The translations under genes and the position numbers were made by a program. The notes beneath the pieces are model-generated. The model had not been told where the DNA came from. It searched no databases and worked only from the letters and a program-made list of their open reading frames with translations. From the NCBI GenBank assembly GCA_014529385.2, contig CM043954.1, positions 4,341,306-4,405,305 on the forward strand: a DNA stretch of 64,000 nucleotides. The letters run 5' to 3'. This document shows positions 29,612 to 41,303 of the stretch, one piece after another (position 1 is the stretch's first letter; each line of letters starts with the position of its first letter). The stretch comes from Adiantum capillus-veneris. Lineage: Eukaryota > Streptophyta > Polypodiopsida > Polypodiales > Pteridaceae.

Positions 29612-30186
29612 TGTGCGCTCCTTGCCGCACTGTCGAAGCAAGGGACTTGCCAATACACCGTATGCGAGCCACAAACGGCTCCAAGCACACAACAAGCCTA
29701 AACTAGCAAGCTCAAGAAAACAAAGGGTGTGTCACTCACCGCTCTACGCTCACCTTCGTGGTGGATTCCTCGCCGCGATGAAGAAGAAGCTGCAGTCGTG
29801 CCGCGCTCAACCGCTTCGCCGCCGTCGTGCCTTCGTAATGCTCGATCGCACACACACTCTCCCTCTCTCTCTCTCTCACACACACACACACAAGGAGGTG
29901 AAGAAGAAGAAGATGGAGATGGAGCAAGAGCACTCTTCAATTGCACAGATGAGAGAATGAGTAAAAATTAGGTTTAGTTGGCTTTTATAGGAGCTCACCC
30001 CATTCACACTTGGGCGCCCATGCTTAACCAACTAATCCCTTGAATGTCCAAGTTAAAGTGCGCCTCTCATCGGCGATCACTCTACCTTTCCCTATTGGTC
30101 CGACAAGCCCGGTACCTGACTCTAAATCATACATAATACGCGTCCATCGTAGGTGATGGGGTGTCCGTGAGCCGTGAGGGTTAACA
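29612..30186 (-). repeat. 5' LTR of the young gypsy
   Basis: 575 bp, differing from 16654-17228 at one base by eye. Minus-strand TATAAAAG at 29982-29989. Confidence 0.96.
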
Positions 30187-30900
30187 CCATACAAAGGGTT
30201 CAAACATTTCTTTAGGAAAAGGTTCTGTAATATAGTCCGTGTCCTCCGCAGGTCGATCGAGAATACAATCCTCCTTCCTCAGACTTACACTCTTGGGAGC
30301 TCTATACTTCCAAATATGTGCTTTGCTTTGCAACCAAGCAGGTACCTCATTTTCTTGTTCAGTTTTGGAGTGTAATTGTTCCCCCGGGGTTCTCTCTACA
30401 TCCCTATAACTATGATCCTTGACACTGATTTTTGTTGTGACCTCTTTGTGTCTCAAGTAGATATAGTCATAGCCCCAAGCTTGTATCATTTTGAGTTGAC
30501 GCATGAATGGTCTGCACAATATGATATCAAAGTTGCTGCTCTTGTTAAAATTCATTATGGAAAAGGTATGCTCATACTCAATGCCACACAAGGATACAAT
30601 GATTTGTTCTAATATTCCAATCAGTTTCTCCATGTATCCATCTGCTAATTGCAATTTCAATCGAGTTTTTCTAAGAGCAGGCTTTCCCCATTTTTTCCAC
30701 ATTTCTTTGGTTGCAATGGGAACTCCTGTCCCACTATCCAATACAAATCGTCTTTACTCCTTTGTACTCAAGTGGTAAGGTGGTGTTTGCTTCTTCTCCT
30801 TCATAGTACTCACCCACCTTATTTACTAGTACTGGCTTTGTCTATGGCTTCTTAGGCGAGGTATCATCCATGTTTTTGTCCGCAAGCTAGTCATGTGAAG
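30187..30900 (-). pseudogene. First retropepsin domain of the old element
   Basis: The minus-strand frame 30741-30187 begins at the active site (LDSGTGVPIATKEMW) and continues KKWGKPALRKTRL, IVSLCGIEYEHTFSIMNF and the IILCRPFM block, where the usual ILGRPF Gly is replaced by Cys. Upstream, in the neighbouring frame, VGEYYEGEEANTTLP aligns with LGQYFEGDESNATLP of the young gypsy, so a one-base shift lies near 30735. The order matches the young gypsy's protease 1. Downstream the frame runs without RT motifs to the insertion point. Confidence 0.78.
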
Positions 30901-30964
30901 GGATTTTCAACCCCATCTTTTCCAGGTGTTTTCCCATTTGGCTCCATAGATGCGGTCTAATTTT

Positions 30965-31771
30965 TTATAGCTTTGAGAGATAAAATGTGCATTGTATAGG
31001 AGAAAATATCAATTTGTGCAAGCTCTTGGTATCCATCATTTTTGGTGTGGCTTTCCACTGAGAAGGTACCATTTTAACCTCCGATTTTGTTTCGAGTTCT
31101 CCTGTAAAAGATGGCAAAGTTTGTAAAGGGCGTGGTTTAATCTCTTCAGATGCCATATAGAGATCATATATCCCCGGAAAAAACTCATGATCCATGTTTA
31201 TTTCAGGAATAGGTGTTGGTTCTAAAGTAACACTACAATCTTTTTGGTTTCTAATCGATTCCCATAAGGATTGTGGCCATGGTTCTTCCACCTTCGGAAT
31301 TGGCATCACTGCTTGTGAGCCTACCCCATCTGTGGTATTGGCGACTTCCCTTGTATCTAAAAGTGCCTCAACTTTTGGCTCTTCCTGGTCTCTGTTTACA
31401 ATACCATGGCTCTCCATTTCTTGGATTTTTTTGCGAATTAGAACCTCTATTTTTGGAGCATCTGGAACATGTGGTTCCATAAGAGATTGGGCCATGTGGA
31501 TGAGCTCCTTGCACATTTGCAACCTCTCTTTTTCATACCCTGGATGAGAATATGTCAGCCATCTATGCTCTTGGGTTTGATTGGGTTTTAGCTTAGCTTC
31601 ATAGGCCTTCAAAATTGCATCTAAAGGCTCAAAGTTTTTGTCCACCAAGACTAAACCTCCCAAGTTAGTCTTTGACTCTTTAGGTCCCTTTACATTTTTC
31701 TTGATTTCTTGCTCGTGTTTAAGTTGTTCTTTGGTTTGGTGCAGTTCTGTTTCTAAAGCAGGTTTCCACAA
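30965..31771 (-). pseudogene. Old-element ORF upstream of protease 1
   Basis: A 268-codon minus-strand frame, Lys/Glu-rich at the start (coiled-coil-like KEQLKHEQEIKK) and Pro/Glu-rich later (PEINMDHEFFPGIYDLYMA). It has no recognised motif. Position suggests the region between Gag and protease. The upstream end is cut by the junction with the plus-strand gypsy near 31775. Confidence 0.5.
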
Positions 31772-31784
31772 CCCAACCTAGATG

Positions 31785-34700
31785 AGAACCTTGTTATAGA
31801 AATACATGTTAACAAGTTGGGACAATACTTTGAGGGCGATGAATCCAATGCGACTATACCAATCACTACTAAGGGATTAACTGTGAAGGGAATCCTTGAT
31901 GGTGGCACTAGGATTAGCAGTGACTAAAAATTGTTGGGAAACTATGGGAAGACCTCACCTTGTGACCACAACCATAGTAGTGAAGATGGCCAATGGGTCT
32001 ATTGTTAAACCTATTGGGATGCTAGAAGATCTCAAGATCAAGGTCTTTGGACATAAAATAAGGATTAGCTTTATTGTTATGGATTTCTCCAAACACACTA
32101 TGGCATCGGAGATGATCTTAGGACGTCCTTTCATGAGGGAAGCAAAAATGGTGCACGACTGGCCCAAAAACCATGTCTACCTGCAGTTCCAAGATTCTGT
32201 CATTCGAGTGGATCTTGTGACGTCGAGCACATCCTCTAGGAAACAAGTTTATCATTGATCATAGATTTGACACCACAGTTCACTCGGCCCCATTGCAGTA
32301 TTGTTACACGTGTAAAGCGGACACTGATGTTGGGGAAGATTCTCCTTATATGGATGTACTACCTGGGATGACTGAGTCGGACAATGTGGATTGGGTCCAC
32401 CTAGCAGCAACCATAGACACTTGGGGAAATAGGGGGACGACCTGGGTAACACCTGAGGGGGATGAAATACCACCACTTGTACCCTTAAATATGCTAGAAG
32501 CAATCCATATAGCTTCTGATGATCTACAAGATGAAAGTTTGAATGGCATTGGAACCAGTAGCGCCTCACAAGACTATAGCCCACACGATTTGGGGTCAGA
32601 TTCATCAGTTGAAATTGACTCTGAGGACGAAGAATCTGAGTTAAATCTTAATGTGGGGACAAACCATTCAGGGCCCAGTGGTAACCTAGATGATAATCTA
32701 TCCAAGCGAGCAGAAAACACAAGTAGTGATCCATCTAGTGAGTCTTCACTAGAAATCGACCGTAATCGAGAATTAAACAAGAAGAGTAAGAGATATAAGA
32801 GGCGACGATATCGAGCAAATGTGCGTGCTAGAATAAATGAAAATAAATCTACCGCAGAATGGCTTAATTATATAGGGGCATGTGATGCTCATCGAAAGTT
32901 GGTAGATAACTGAGGTGAATACCTTCAAAGCGTTATGTGGTGTAGTCCACAACCCATTGGCATCGCACAACTAGAGGCTACAGAGAAGCCAAAGTTGAGC
33001 CATACCGTAAGGAGACGACAAAATCGAGAGTTAGCTCAACAACAAAAGGAATCAGAAGTTAAATCACAGTCCATAGAACAACAGGACCCCACTGACTTAC
33101 ACCCTGCACCTGAACATTTCAAATCCTATACCACAGAGGAACGTAAGGTTGTGTATACAAAGGCTCAAAGAAAACCTATCGATGGGAGCAATGGAGTCTA
33201 TGACGGTCCAGCGATAGTTAAGGAAATAGAGTTAGCAGACCCAGGAGAAGAGTCTAAACCTCTTTTCATTGCCCAGGATCTAACCGAGACTGAGGAGTGT
33301 GTACTTAAAGCACTTCTCAAGGAATTATATTTGCCTGGACATATCATGATATGAAAGGTGTTCCACCTTCCATGGCGCAACACACAATCCCCATGAATAG
33401 CATGGCTAAACCAGTTCAACAACGACCCTACCCAATGAATCCTAAATATGCAAAAATCGTTCAAGAAGAGATTGAAAAGCTTGTGGAATGCGGATTCATA
33501 TACCCTATTGAGCACTCAGAATGGGTTTCACCAATAGTGATTGTGCCAAAAAAGAATGGGAAACTCAGAGTGTGCGTGGATCTCAAGAAGGTCAATGCCG
33601 CCACTAGGAGGGACCATTACCCCTTGCCATATTCAGAACACATGCTTGAAAGAGTTGCAGGGAAGGAAGCTTATAGCTTTTTGGATGGGTACTCTGGCTA
33701 CAATCAAATCACAATTGCGCTGGAGGACCAAGCTAAAACAGCCTGTATAACCGAATTTGGAGTGTTTGCATTTCGTGTTATGGCTTTTGGCTTAACCAAT
33801 GCCCCGGCTACCTTTCAAAGATTAATAAACACTGCTTTTAGAGAATATTTGAGGGAGTTTTGTGAAGCTTTCTTAGATGACCTTTGTGTTTATTCCTCTT
33901 GGAAAAGAACATCTATCATGCTTACGAAAAGTGTTTGAGAAGTGTAGATTGTATCGCATCTCCTTAAACCCTTTCAAATGCCAATTTTGGGTTAAACATG
34001 GAGTCATTTTAGGGCATATAGTGTCCAAAAATGGGATTTCCACAGATGAGAGCAAAATTAAAGCCATTGCTGAATTGCCACCACCTGTAAATTATAAAGG
34101 AGTTCAAAGGTTCATGGGCCATGTTGGTTATTACCGACGGTTTATTTAAACTTTGCCGAGATAGCTCGTCCTTTGTACAAGCTTCTTATTGAGTTCCAAT
34201 GGACTGCGGAGTGTGACCATGCTTATGAGTCATTGAAAAAGACCTTGACTAGCGCTTCTATTCTACGAGTGCCCGATTGGAATGTAATTTTTCATGTGCA
34301 TATTGATGCATCGAACTTTGCTATTGGGTGTGTTTTAGCTCAACCAGGAGAACATAAACTCGACTACCCCATTAGCTTTGCAATTCGTCAGTTGAATGAT
34401 GCCAAAAGAAACTACACCACTACAGAGCGAGAAGGTTTAGGTATGATTTATGCAGTGAAGAAATTTCGCTACTACCTTCTAGCCAACAAGTTTGTGTTCT
34501 ATGTTGATCATCAAGCCTTGTTGTATCTAGTAAATAAACCTTGTTCCACGGGAAGAATTACACGATGGTTGTTAATTCTCCTTGAGTTTGATTTTACCGT
34601 TGTGATGAGACCTGGTAAAAGATATGTCATGGCTGATCATTTGTCTCGCATACCCAATGGTGAAGCCCCTACTGGAGTCGATGATGAATTGCTTGATACT

Positions 34701-37212
34701 CCTCTATTCCTAGTCGAAACCATACCTGAATGGAGTGAGAAGATTGTGAACTTTCTGTTAATGGTTTTCCACCCAAAGAGCTTCATAAAGACAGAGCTCG
34801 AAAACTGTTAAAAGAATGTGAACCTTACTCTCTCATTGCGGGAACTCTCTACAGGCTAGGGAAGGATGATATTCTTAGACGTTGTGCCCGTGAGGATGAG
34901 TATTTATACATACTGCAAGAAGCCCACATGGGTATAGCCGGAGGACATTTCTCAGGGGAATTAACAACTAGAAAGGTGTTGCAATCAGGCTATTGCTGGC
35001 CAACCTTATTTAAGGATGCATCACTTTTTGCAAAAGGATGTGATGAATGCCAACGTTACAAGATCACACAACAAAAGGATAGGATGCCCTTACATCCTGT
35101 TAAAGTGACTCAACCATTTGAAAAATGGGGTTTGGACTTTGTAGGCCCAATTAGTCCGATAGCTCGTAACACTCAATCTCGATATATTATCATTGCCACT
35201 GACTATGTGACAAAGTGGGCGGAAGCCAGGGCGACACGTAAGGCCGATGCGAGGTCAACTGCCAAGTTTCACTTTGAGAACATTATTACAAGATTTGGTT
35301 GTCCCTTTGAAATTGTGAGTGACAATGGTACTCATTTTATAAATGGAGTAATAAAAGAACTCACTACCAACTTTATGATAGCTCACCATAAGTCCACACC
35401 TTATTATCCACAAGCAAATGGCCAAGCTAAGAGCACCAATAAGACCTTAATCTCTATCTTAACCAAAACGGTGGAAGCTCATCGCACAGATTGGGATTTA
35501 AAGCTTACATCAGCTCTATGGGCTTATCGTACTGCGTATAAAGTTGCCATTAACTACACACCATTCAAGATGGTGTATGGCCAAGAAGCGGTTATGCCAT
35601 GGGAGTTTGTCGTTCCTAGTCTTCGAGTAGCTTCTCAAGAAGGTTGGGATGGTAACCCCTTAGTTGAGCGATTATATATCCTTGAAAGGCTAGATGAAGA
35701 GAGACAATTAGCTGTGCAAAATGCACTTGTGGAGAAATATAGGAGGAAGAAATGGTTTGACCGTCATCTAAAGAACAAAGATATCAATGTTGGTGATGAA
35801 GTCCTTATGTATGGAGTGCGTAACAAAAAGAAAAAGTTGAAATATGCGGGAAAAGGATCATATAGAGTATGTGAGATCACCCCACAAGGAACCATTCGTG
35901 TGGAGACTCTTGATGGAGTTGAAACCATTGGATTCCTCAATAGGAGCAAATTTAAAAGATACTATGATCCTTTAAGCCAACAGGAGTTGCGTGCCATCCA
36001 TACAAAAAAGGCAGCCAAGGCACAAATAGAATTGAAGAAGATACAAGCTCAAGCTGAGGCTAAGGAGCGACAACAACATATAAGATGAAAACGAGAGGCT
36101 AACCTTGGAGTCACACATGCATTCCACGTTGAAATCGACGAGGATTGGTTGGACTCTGACACACCTCTACGATACCCTATTGAGCTAAACAACACCTATG
36201 AAACAGTGCTATATAACGCTTTATTGGACACGGGTGCTAAATATAATCTGCTATCATATGGGGTGTGGTGTCAGTTAGGGAAGTCACCTCTATCTGAGAG
36301 TATTATCCAAGTCAAGGGTGTCAACAAGAAAAAAACTGCAGTTTTGGAATCTGACACACTTTTGTTAGTTATAACAATGGGGTTGTAGCTCAAGACTTTT
36401 TGGTCATGCCTGTTGGAACTATGGAGGGTAATATAAACCTAGGACGCACGTGGATGATAGCCACCAAATGCACTATTGATTGGGGGACAGGGGGTGTCAC
36501 AACACAGAAACCAACTCTTAGCCTTGCCACGCAAGCCATAGTCCCTGAGATATTTCCTCTTGAGGAAATAAAACCCCAAACATTGCATGTCCAAGAGGTT
36601 GAACCATATGTCCCCATAGCCCAAGTCTCTAGAGCTTCAACTCATGTAGCTGAAATAAAGCTTGAGACACACAAGACCCATCCCAATATAACAAAGAAAA
36701 CATACAAGTGGGTCCCTAAAGCTTCTTTAGCAACCATAGCCAATGCTAAAAGACAGGAGCCTGGTAAGAGACGTCCCATTCGCCCCAAGAAATGTAAAGA
36801 AATGTTGCGTTGGATTCCTAAAAAACTATTGGAAGCCGAAGGCTACTATGAAGGAAATGATCAAATATGGGTGCCAAAACGTAAATTGTGCTCTTACTTG
36901 TCACAGGGCCCATGTGAGCTCAATCCTGTGGCTCCAAAACAAATTGAAGATTGTGGAAAGGAAAAAATCACGGAATGCGATACACCCGCTCCAGAGCTAG
37001 TTTGGGTACCAAAGAAAGAACGATTTGTTCCACCTAGCTCAAGAAGAGGGAAAGCAAATGAAGCTTCTTGCTCTTCATATAGTTCCTATACGAAAATAGA
37101 AGCTTCGACACAACCTCCACCTACCATTGTATATATCCATACAAGCAAGAAAGAGTTTGCACCTCCCGTTGTAAGTTCACCACCTACAACGATGTTGCAA
37201 ATAAAATCATAG
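31785..37212 (+). pseudogene. Decayed pol (PR1-RT-RH-IN-PR2-tail) of the truncated gypsy
   Basis: Fragments in changing frames align with the young polyprotein: GQYFEGDESNAT at 31825-31860; protease 1 31896-32220 with broken active site; acidic spacer and RRRYRANVRARIN 32293-32913; RT 33351-34149 including AFGLTNAPATF and FLDD; RNase H 34173-34811; integrase 34928-36088 with DNGTHF and PQANGQAKS, where Glu of the DDE triad is Lys; protease 2 with LLDTGAKYNLL 36149-36388 and NLGRTWM after a frameshift; and an intact 270-codon end (36400-37212) joining protease 2 to the tail. Frameshifts, stops (for example in 32910-32935 and 34140-34173) and the Lys change show it is dead. Its tail is useful because it preserves the frame broken in the young copy. 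Confidence 0.9.
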
Positions 37213-37591
37213 GAGAGTACCTTACCACCCTTGCAACTAGATGAAACGCATAGAGCAGTCAAAAACTATTGGTTAAAGCCTTCACCTATAACAACTTGGA
37301 ACAACTGGTTTCAAAGGGTGACGACATCATTTCAAATGGTATGATCTACCCAAGGAAGGGGGGAGTGTTTGTTGACATCCATCATTCACTTGCTTCCCTC
37401 TCAACCTTTCTCCCTGACCTGTTAATCTCCAATCTTAGGGAATGTATATATAAATCCTTATACTCACAAAAACAAGATAAAAAAGTAAAAGAGCAAGAGC
37501 CATAACACAAAATCATAAAAACACATTATGCACAAGAACACGACCCTTGTAATATTTTCACTCTAACCATCATCTATTTGTGTGTACAGAT

Positions 37592-38003
37592 ATGGCTAGT
37601 ACTCTAGAGTCATCCACTCCTGCCTTGGGTGAGAGGTACCCTCGTTACTGTTTCACATGGTCTTTCCGGTGCTTGCATGTGAATGGGATTTGGTAAGTAC
37701 GCTAGCATGTGAGAGGAATTTTGAGGAGTTAGAGTGGCTGATACGTCTCTTGACCACGGCTGATCCATACTTAGTAGAGAGCGTTTCTCCCATTGCACAA
37801 GCCTGTCCTTTTGACCAAGATGACTATAGGCGTCTAGTGACCTTCTTAGTAAACATGGGTACCTACGATGAAGAAGAAGATTTACATGACTACACGGACG
37901 ACACATATGGTCTCATGGATGATGACTTTGTTTATCTGACGACGAGGATAGGGATTTAGCCTTAGGGTTTTCCCCCAATCTCTACAATATCCTATTCCCT
38001 TGA
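37592..38003 (+). pseudogene. Small acidic ORF, truncated-gypsy copy
   Basis: Homologous to 19023-18592: CEWDL, LACERNFEELEWLIRL, DPY, YGLMDDDFVYL and terminal LYNILFP are shared. The first exon-like start ATGGCTAGTACTCTAG is at 37592; a frame change near 37657 and another near 37941 break it. Confidence 0.66.
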
Positions 38004-39361
38004 CTCTCTAGGGGGAGTACAAATAATTAGGTTAGGATTCCTTATGGTTTTTTTGTTGTGTTCAATAAGTGTTGGTACCTTTTCCCACTGATGTGCCTCC
38101 TAGAGGTATTCTTTGTGTTTCTTAGTGTGTACAGGAACGTGTTGCTGTTGTTAGGATTTGGACCGTCATGGGATCTTTCTCTCATTCACACTTCAAATCA
38201 AGCGCAACCATTCACACAAACAGGTGTTTCTTGTCCATTAGCATTCCCCCTTATCTTTTTGCATCCATGTTTGTCTGCTTTGATTGTGATTGGTAGCATA
38301 ATATTCATCGCATTTGCTTAGTACCAAACATTAAATTCAATGAATTTTTTGTCATAATCACTTGTCTAGATTTAAAAATCAAGCAGTCTGACTAAGTTAG
38401 TTTGACCAAGTTAGGTGTTAGAGATCTTCTCTTAATACCATGGGGAATGCCTTCCTAATAATCAATGGTTACTTAGGTTCTTAATCCGATTTAGGCAGCA
38501 TTGTGTGAAATGTACTAGGGCTTTCTAGTGGGCTTGACCCTATTGACCTTTAGCTTAAGTATTATAAAGGGAGTTTACTTGTGTGATGAGCTTGGGGAGG
38601 TGTATTAGTGTTATATGACCCCCCAAAGTTACAAAATTAAAATATTGAAAATGAACAAACAAAAAATCAAAGTGCCACATTGTAAAATATTAAGCTGGAA
38701 GAGAAATCTGAGTTTGATTGGGTACTTCACTCACATGTATCGCCTATGGTACTAGAGCCCTAGAGGTTCCCAGTGTGGGCGCTTTTCCTTGAAAAGCAAA
38801 AAACCCAAGGCATACAAAATAAGCACACACATCGAAATTGAATCACTGTGAAAAGACTTTGGGGGGTCAAAGAAAAGGTAATCAGTCAGGCAATGATTTC
38901 ATGAGAAATTCCTTTTATTGTAGCTTAACTACAAGGTCTTCTAGGTATAGCCTCTAGTCAGCCCTCGAACATGAAATACTTGGCTCTCGCGATTAAACGA
39001 CTTAATTGACCAGAGAAAATTGAGAAGCTTACCCATGGTATTAATAGTCGATCTCTAGTGCCTTTCGACCGTTAAATTAACGACCCCAGACTTGTTTAAT
39101 TTTTTACCTTTACATCTGTTTATGCATTTGATTATATTGCAATTTAATGTTTATTGTTGAAAAATGGTTTAAAATTCTGTTACCAATCTCTTTGTCTGCC
39201 TACAACTGCATATGCTTTTTAATTCTATATGAGAATGCAATTACTGTGCCATGTTGTTTGATTTTGCAGTGAGACTGAAGAAGGCTAAGGACATTCATCT
39301 CAAATGCTCTTCCACCTCGATGAACGAGCTTCAACTCAATAGCTTTCGAGGACGGAATCTA
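38004..39361 (+). other. 3' untranslated region of the truncated gypsy
   Basis: Aligns with 17246-18591. A hydrophobic 87-codon ORF at 38058-38321 is not supported as a gene (see rejected list). Confidence 0.65.
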
Positions 39362-39378
39362 CATTAGGAAGGGGGGCA
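39362..39378 (+). promoter_or_regulatory. Polypurine tract of the truncated gypsy
   Basis: CATTAGGAAGGGGGGCA, adjacent to the LTR start TGTTAACC. Confidence 0.85.
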
Positions 39379-39981
39379 TGTTAACCCTCACGGCTCACGG
39401 ACACCCTATCACCTACGACGGACGTTGTAACCTACGGCGAACATTGTATTATTTATTTGGTAGAGTCAGGTACCGGGCTTGTCGGTCCAATAGGAAAAGG
39501 GTAAGAGTGATTGCCGATGAGAGGCGCACTCTAACTGGAACATTCAAGGGATTAGTTGGCTAAAGCATGGGCGTCCAAGTGTGAATGGGACGAGCTCATA
39601 TAAAAGTCAACTAAACCTAAAATTCACTCATTCTCTCATTTGTGCAATAGAAGAGTGCTCTTGCTCCATCTCCATCTTCTTCTTCTTCATCTCCTTGTCT
39701 GTGTGTGTATGCATGAGAGAGAGAGGGAGAGAGAGAGAGAGTGTGTGTGTGTGCGATCGAGCATTGCGACAGCGGCGAAGCGGTTGAGCGCGGCGTAGCG
39801 GCGTCTCCTTCTTCTTCGTGGCGAGGAATCCTCCACGAAGCAAGCGTAGAGCGGTGAGTGACACACCATCGCCTTCTTTGAGCTTACTAGTTTAGGATTG
39901 TTGTGTGCTTGGAGCCATTTGTGTCTCGTACACGGTGTATCGGCAAGTTCCTTGCATCGACACGTGTGACATACGCGCACA
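39379..39981 (+). repeat. 3' LTR of the truncated gypsy
   Basis: 603 bp, TGTTAACCCTCACGG...ATACGCGCACA, clearly related to the 575 bp LTRs of the young gypsy but much diverged. TATAAAAG at 39599-39606; GA/GT microsatellite near 39717-39753. Confidence 0.9.
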
Positions 39982-40783
39982 GTATTAATGAATAAAGTTA
40001 GAGAATACAGATGGGCAGCGCCCAACACCTAACTCATATGGCGTGTACCATTACAATTGGTGCATCCATGAGGCCGCTTGTTGCAAGCTAAAGGAGAGTA
40101 CATCCTTTTTTTGCAGCACAAGAGAAAAACATGATGGTGTCCTTTGCTGAGAAACATTGGGATCAATTACACACCCCTTTACATGGGACAACCTTTGTGT
40201 CAAAGTTTTAGATGCATAATCAATATGTTAATAATAAGGTCATCAATAATTTTAAGAAAGTGTGTGCACAATTATTATGTGATGCATATGGCAGGGTAGC
40301 TTACACGTAGAAGATTGTCTACACCAATCGAGAATGAATGTTTGGGGATCCATGGCACATAGATGCGATTAAAACATTGAGTGCACCTATTTGGTGTAAG
40401 GAACATGGAGGGGAGAAAGTGGAGCTACAATATATGTGACTATCAGGGTCTTGTTAGTGACCGCCTCTAGTGGAAGCTCTGAGAAAAATTGGTCGTCTTT
40501 TGCTTTTGTGCACATTAAGAAAAGAAATTGATTGACTCCTAAACAGGGTGCAGATTTAGTGTATGTCTTTTGCAATGTACGACTATTGCACAAGCCATCA
40601 AGGATAACTACACAAGCTACAAAACAAAGCTTTGGATTTTTTCAAACTCACAAAGCAATTGTAGGTGAAGCCCATACTGATTAAGAAATTGAGTAGAATT
40701 TGGAATATGTGGATCCAAATTGTCCAGGTGTTGAGGAAGTGGATGATGTGGTACTTGTGATTGATGCTCCAAATAATGTATAA
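39982..40783 (+). pseudogene. Internally deleted hAT transposase remnant
   Basis: The left end (39996-40100) encodes VREYRWAAP and a Cys/His-containing stretch like a BED finger. The right part (about 40440-40783) reads VTASSGSSEKNWSSFAFVHI, then KKRN, then LTPKQGADLVYV, the signature of the hAT C-terminal dimerisation domain. The normal central catalytic part between them is largely missing, and several in-frame stops occur. The LTR at 39379-39981 lies against its left end. The first 60 bp match 6958-7023. Confidence 0.75.
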
Positions 40784-40922
40784 GCACTCCATATTTTGTA
40801 ATGACTACAGTTTTGTATAAGATGGTTCAAAGTCCCATGAGAATTTTTGTAAGGATTGCAAAGCTATTTGTGGGTGAGAAATACAACATAGCTATAATCA
40901 AGTAAAGCCCTTGGGTGTTAGA

Positions 40923-40974
<52 letters not shown>

Positions 40975-41303
40975 ACATCAAGTAATTTCATTAATTTGGT
41001 TATTAAAAAGAGTGGGATTTTATAGAAAGAGAAGCTACAACAAGAGGCCTTTGCATAAAAAATGTCTAGCTTAGATCTTGGGTGTAGTCTCCCATGATCT
41101 CTAATAGGCAAAACTCATATGTTCACATGGGCCCGCTTGTCCCTGCTTCCAATATATCCTCTTCCAAGGGACCAAAATTTGCCTTATATCTTGCTAGTTT
41201 TTGCTTCAATCTATCATTCTCAACAAGGATTACCATCTCTTCAAAGAGATAGTGAAGCTCTTCTTGTGCGGAGGCTCTCCTTCATTTATCTCTTGAGCAG
41301 AAC
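40784..41303. other. Intergenic sequence with CT microsatellite
   Basis: Nothing coding recognised. Contains the CT run at 40925-40972. Confidence 0.5.
40925..40972. repeat. (CT)n microsatellite
   Basis: Nearly pure CT run of about 48 bp. Confidence 0.95.

Larger units (their letters stand above)
16654..30186 (-). mobile_element. Young, full-length Ty3/gypsy element, 13.5 kb
   Basis: The 13,533 bp element is bounded by 575 bp LTRs (16654-17228 and 29612-30186) and the target duplication CCATA (16649-16653 and 30187-30191). The LTRs differ at a single position by eye (CGCTCGCC versus CGCTCACC), so insertion is very recent. It has an Asp-tRNA-type primer site, a polypurine tract, a ~0.95 kb leader with repeats, a giant Gag-to-protease-2 ORF, a broken tail ORF, a small acidic ORF and a ~1.4 kb 3' UTR. 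Absence of a chromodomain, the Asp primer and the long 3' region suggest a Tat/Athila-like branch, but clade placement needs an RT tree. Confidence 0.96.
7024..31775 (-). mobile_element. Old, RT-less gypsy-lineage element split by two insertions
   Basis: On the minus strand the pieces read in order: a leader/coding region (31771-30965), retropepsin 1 (30741-30187), [young gypsy insertion], the same frame continuing at 16653, retropepsin 2 (16358-15975), a basic tail (15817-15113), [copia insertion], a terminal stretch (9241-7915), polypurine tract and 3' LTR (7914-7024). Fusing the two sides of the young gypsy at its CCATA duplication keeps one reading frame through the junction. No RT, RNase H or integrase lies between the protease domains, unlike the young relative. 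The 5' end is lost at the junction with the plus-strand gypsy near 31775. This looks like a non-autonomous derivative; whether the RT-IN deletion preceded or followed transposition is inference. Confidence 0.72.
31780..39981 (+). mobile_element. 5'-truncated gypsy of the same lineage, plus strand
   Basis: About 8.2 kb running from just before protease 1 to a 3' LTR. It keeps domain order and 3' organisation of the young gypsy in opposite orientation: protease 1, spacer, RT, RNase H, integrase, protease 2, WxPK tail, acidic ORF, 3' UTR, purine tract, LTR. Gag, leader and 5' LTR are missing; the left end abuts the old element at about 31775-31790. The base run after the LTR, GTATT, is the candidate surviving target duplication. 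Confidence 0.87.
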
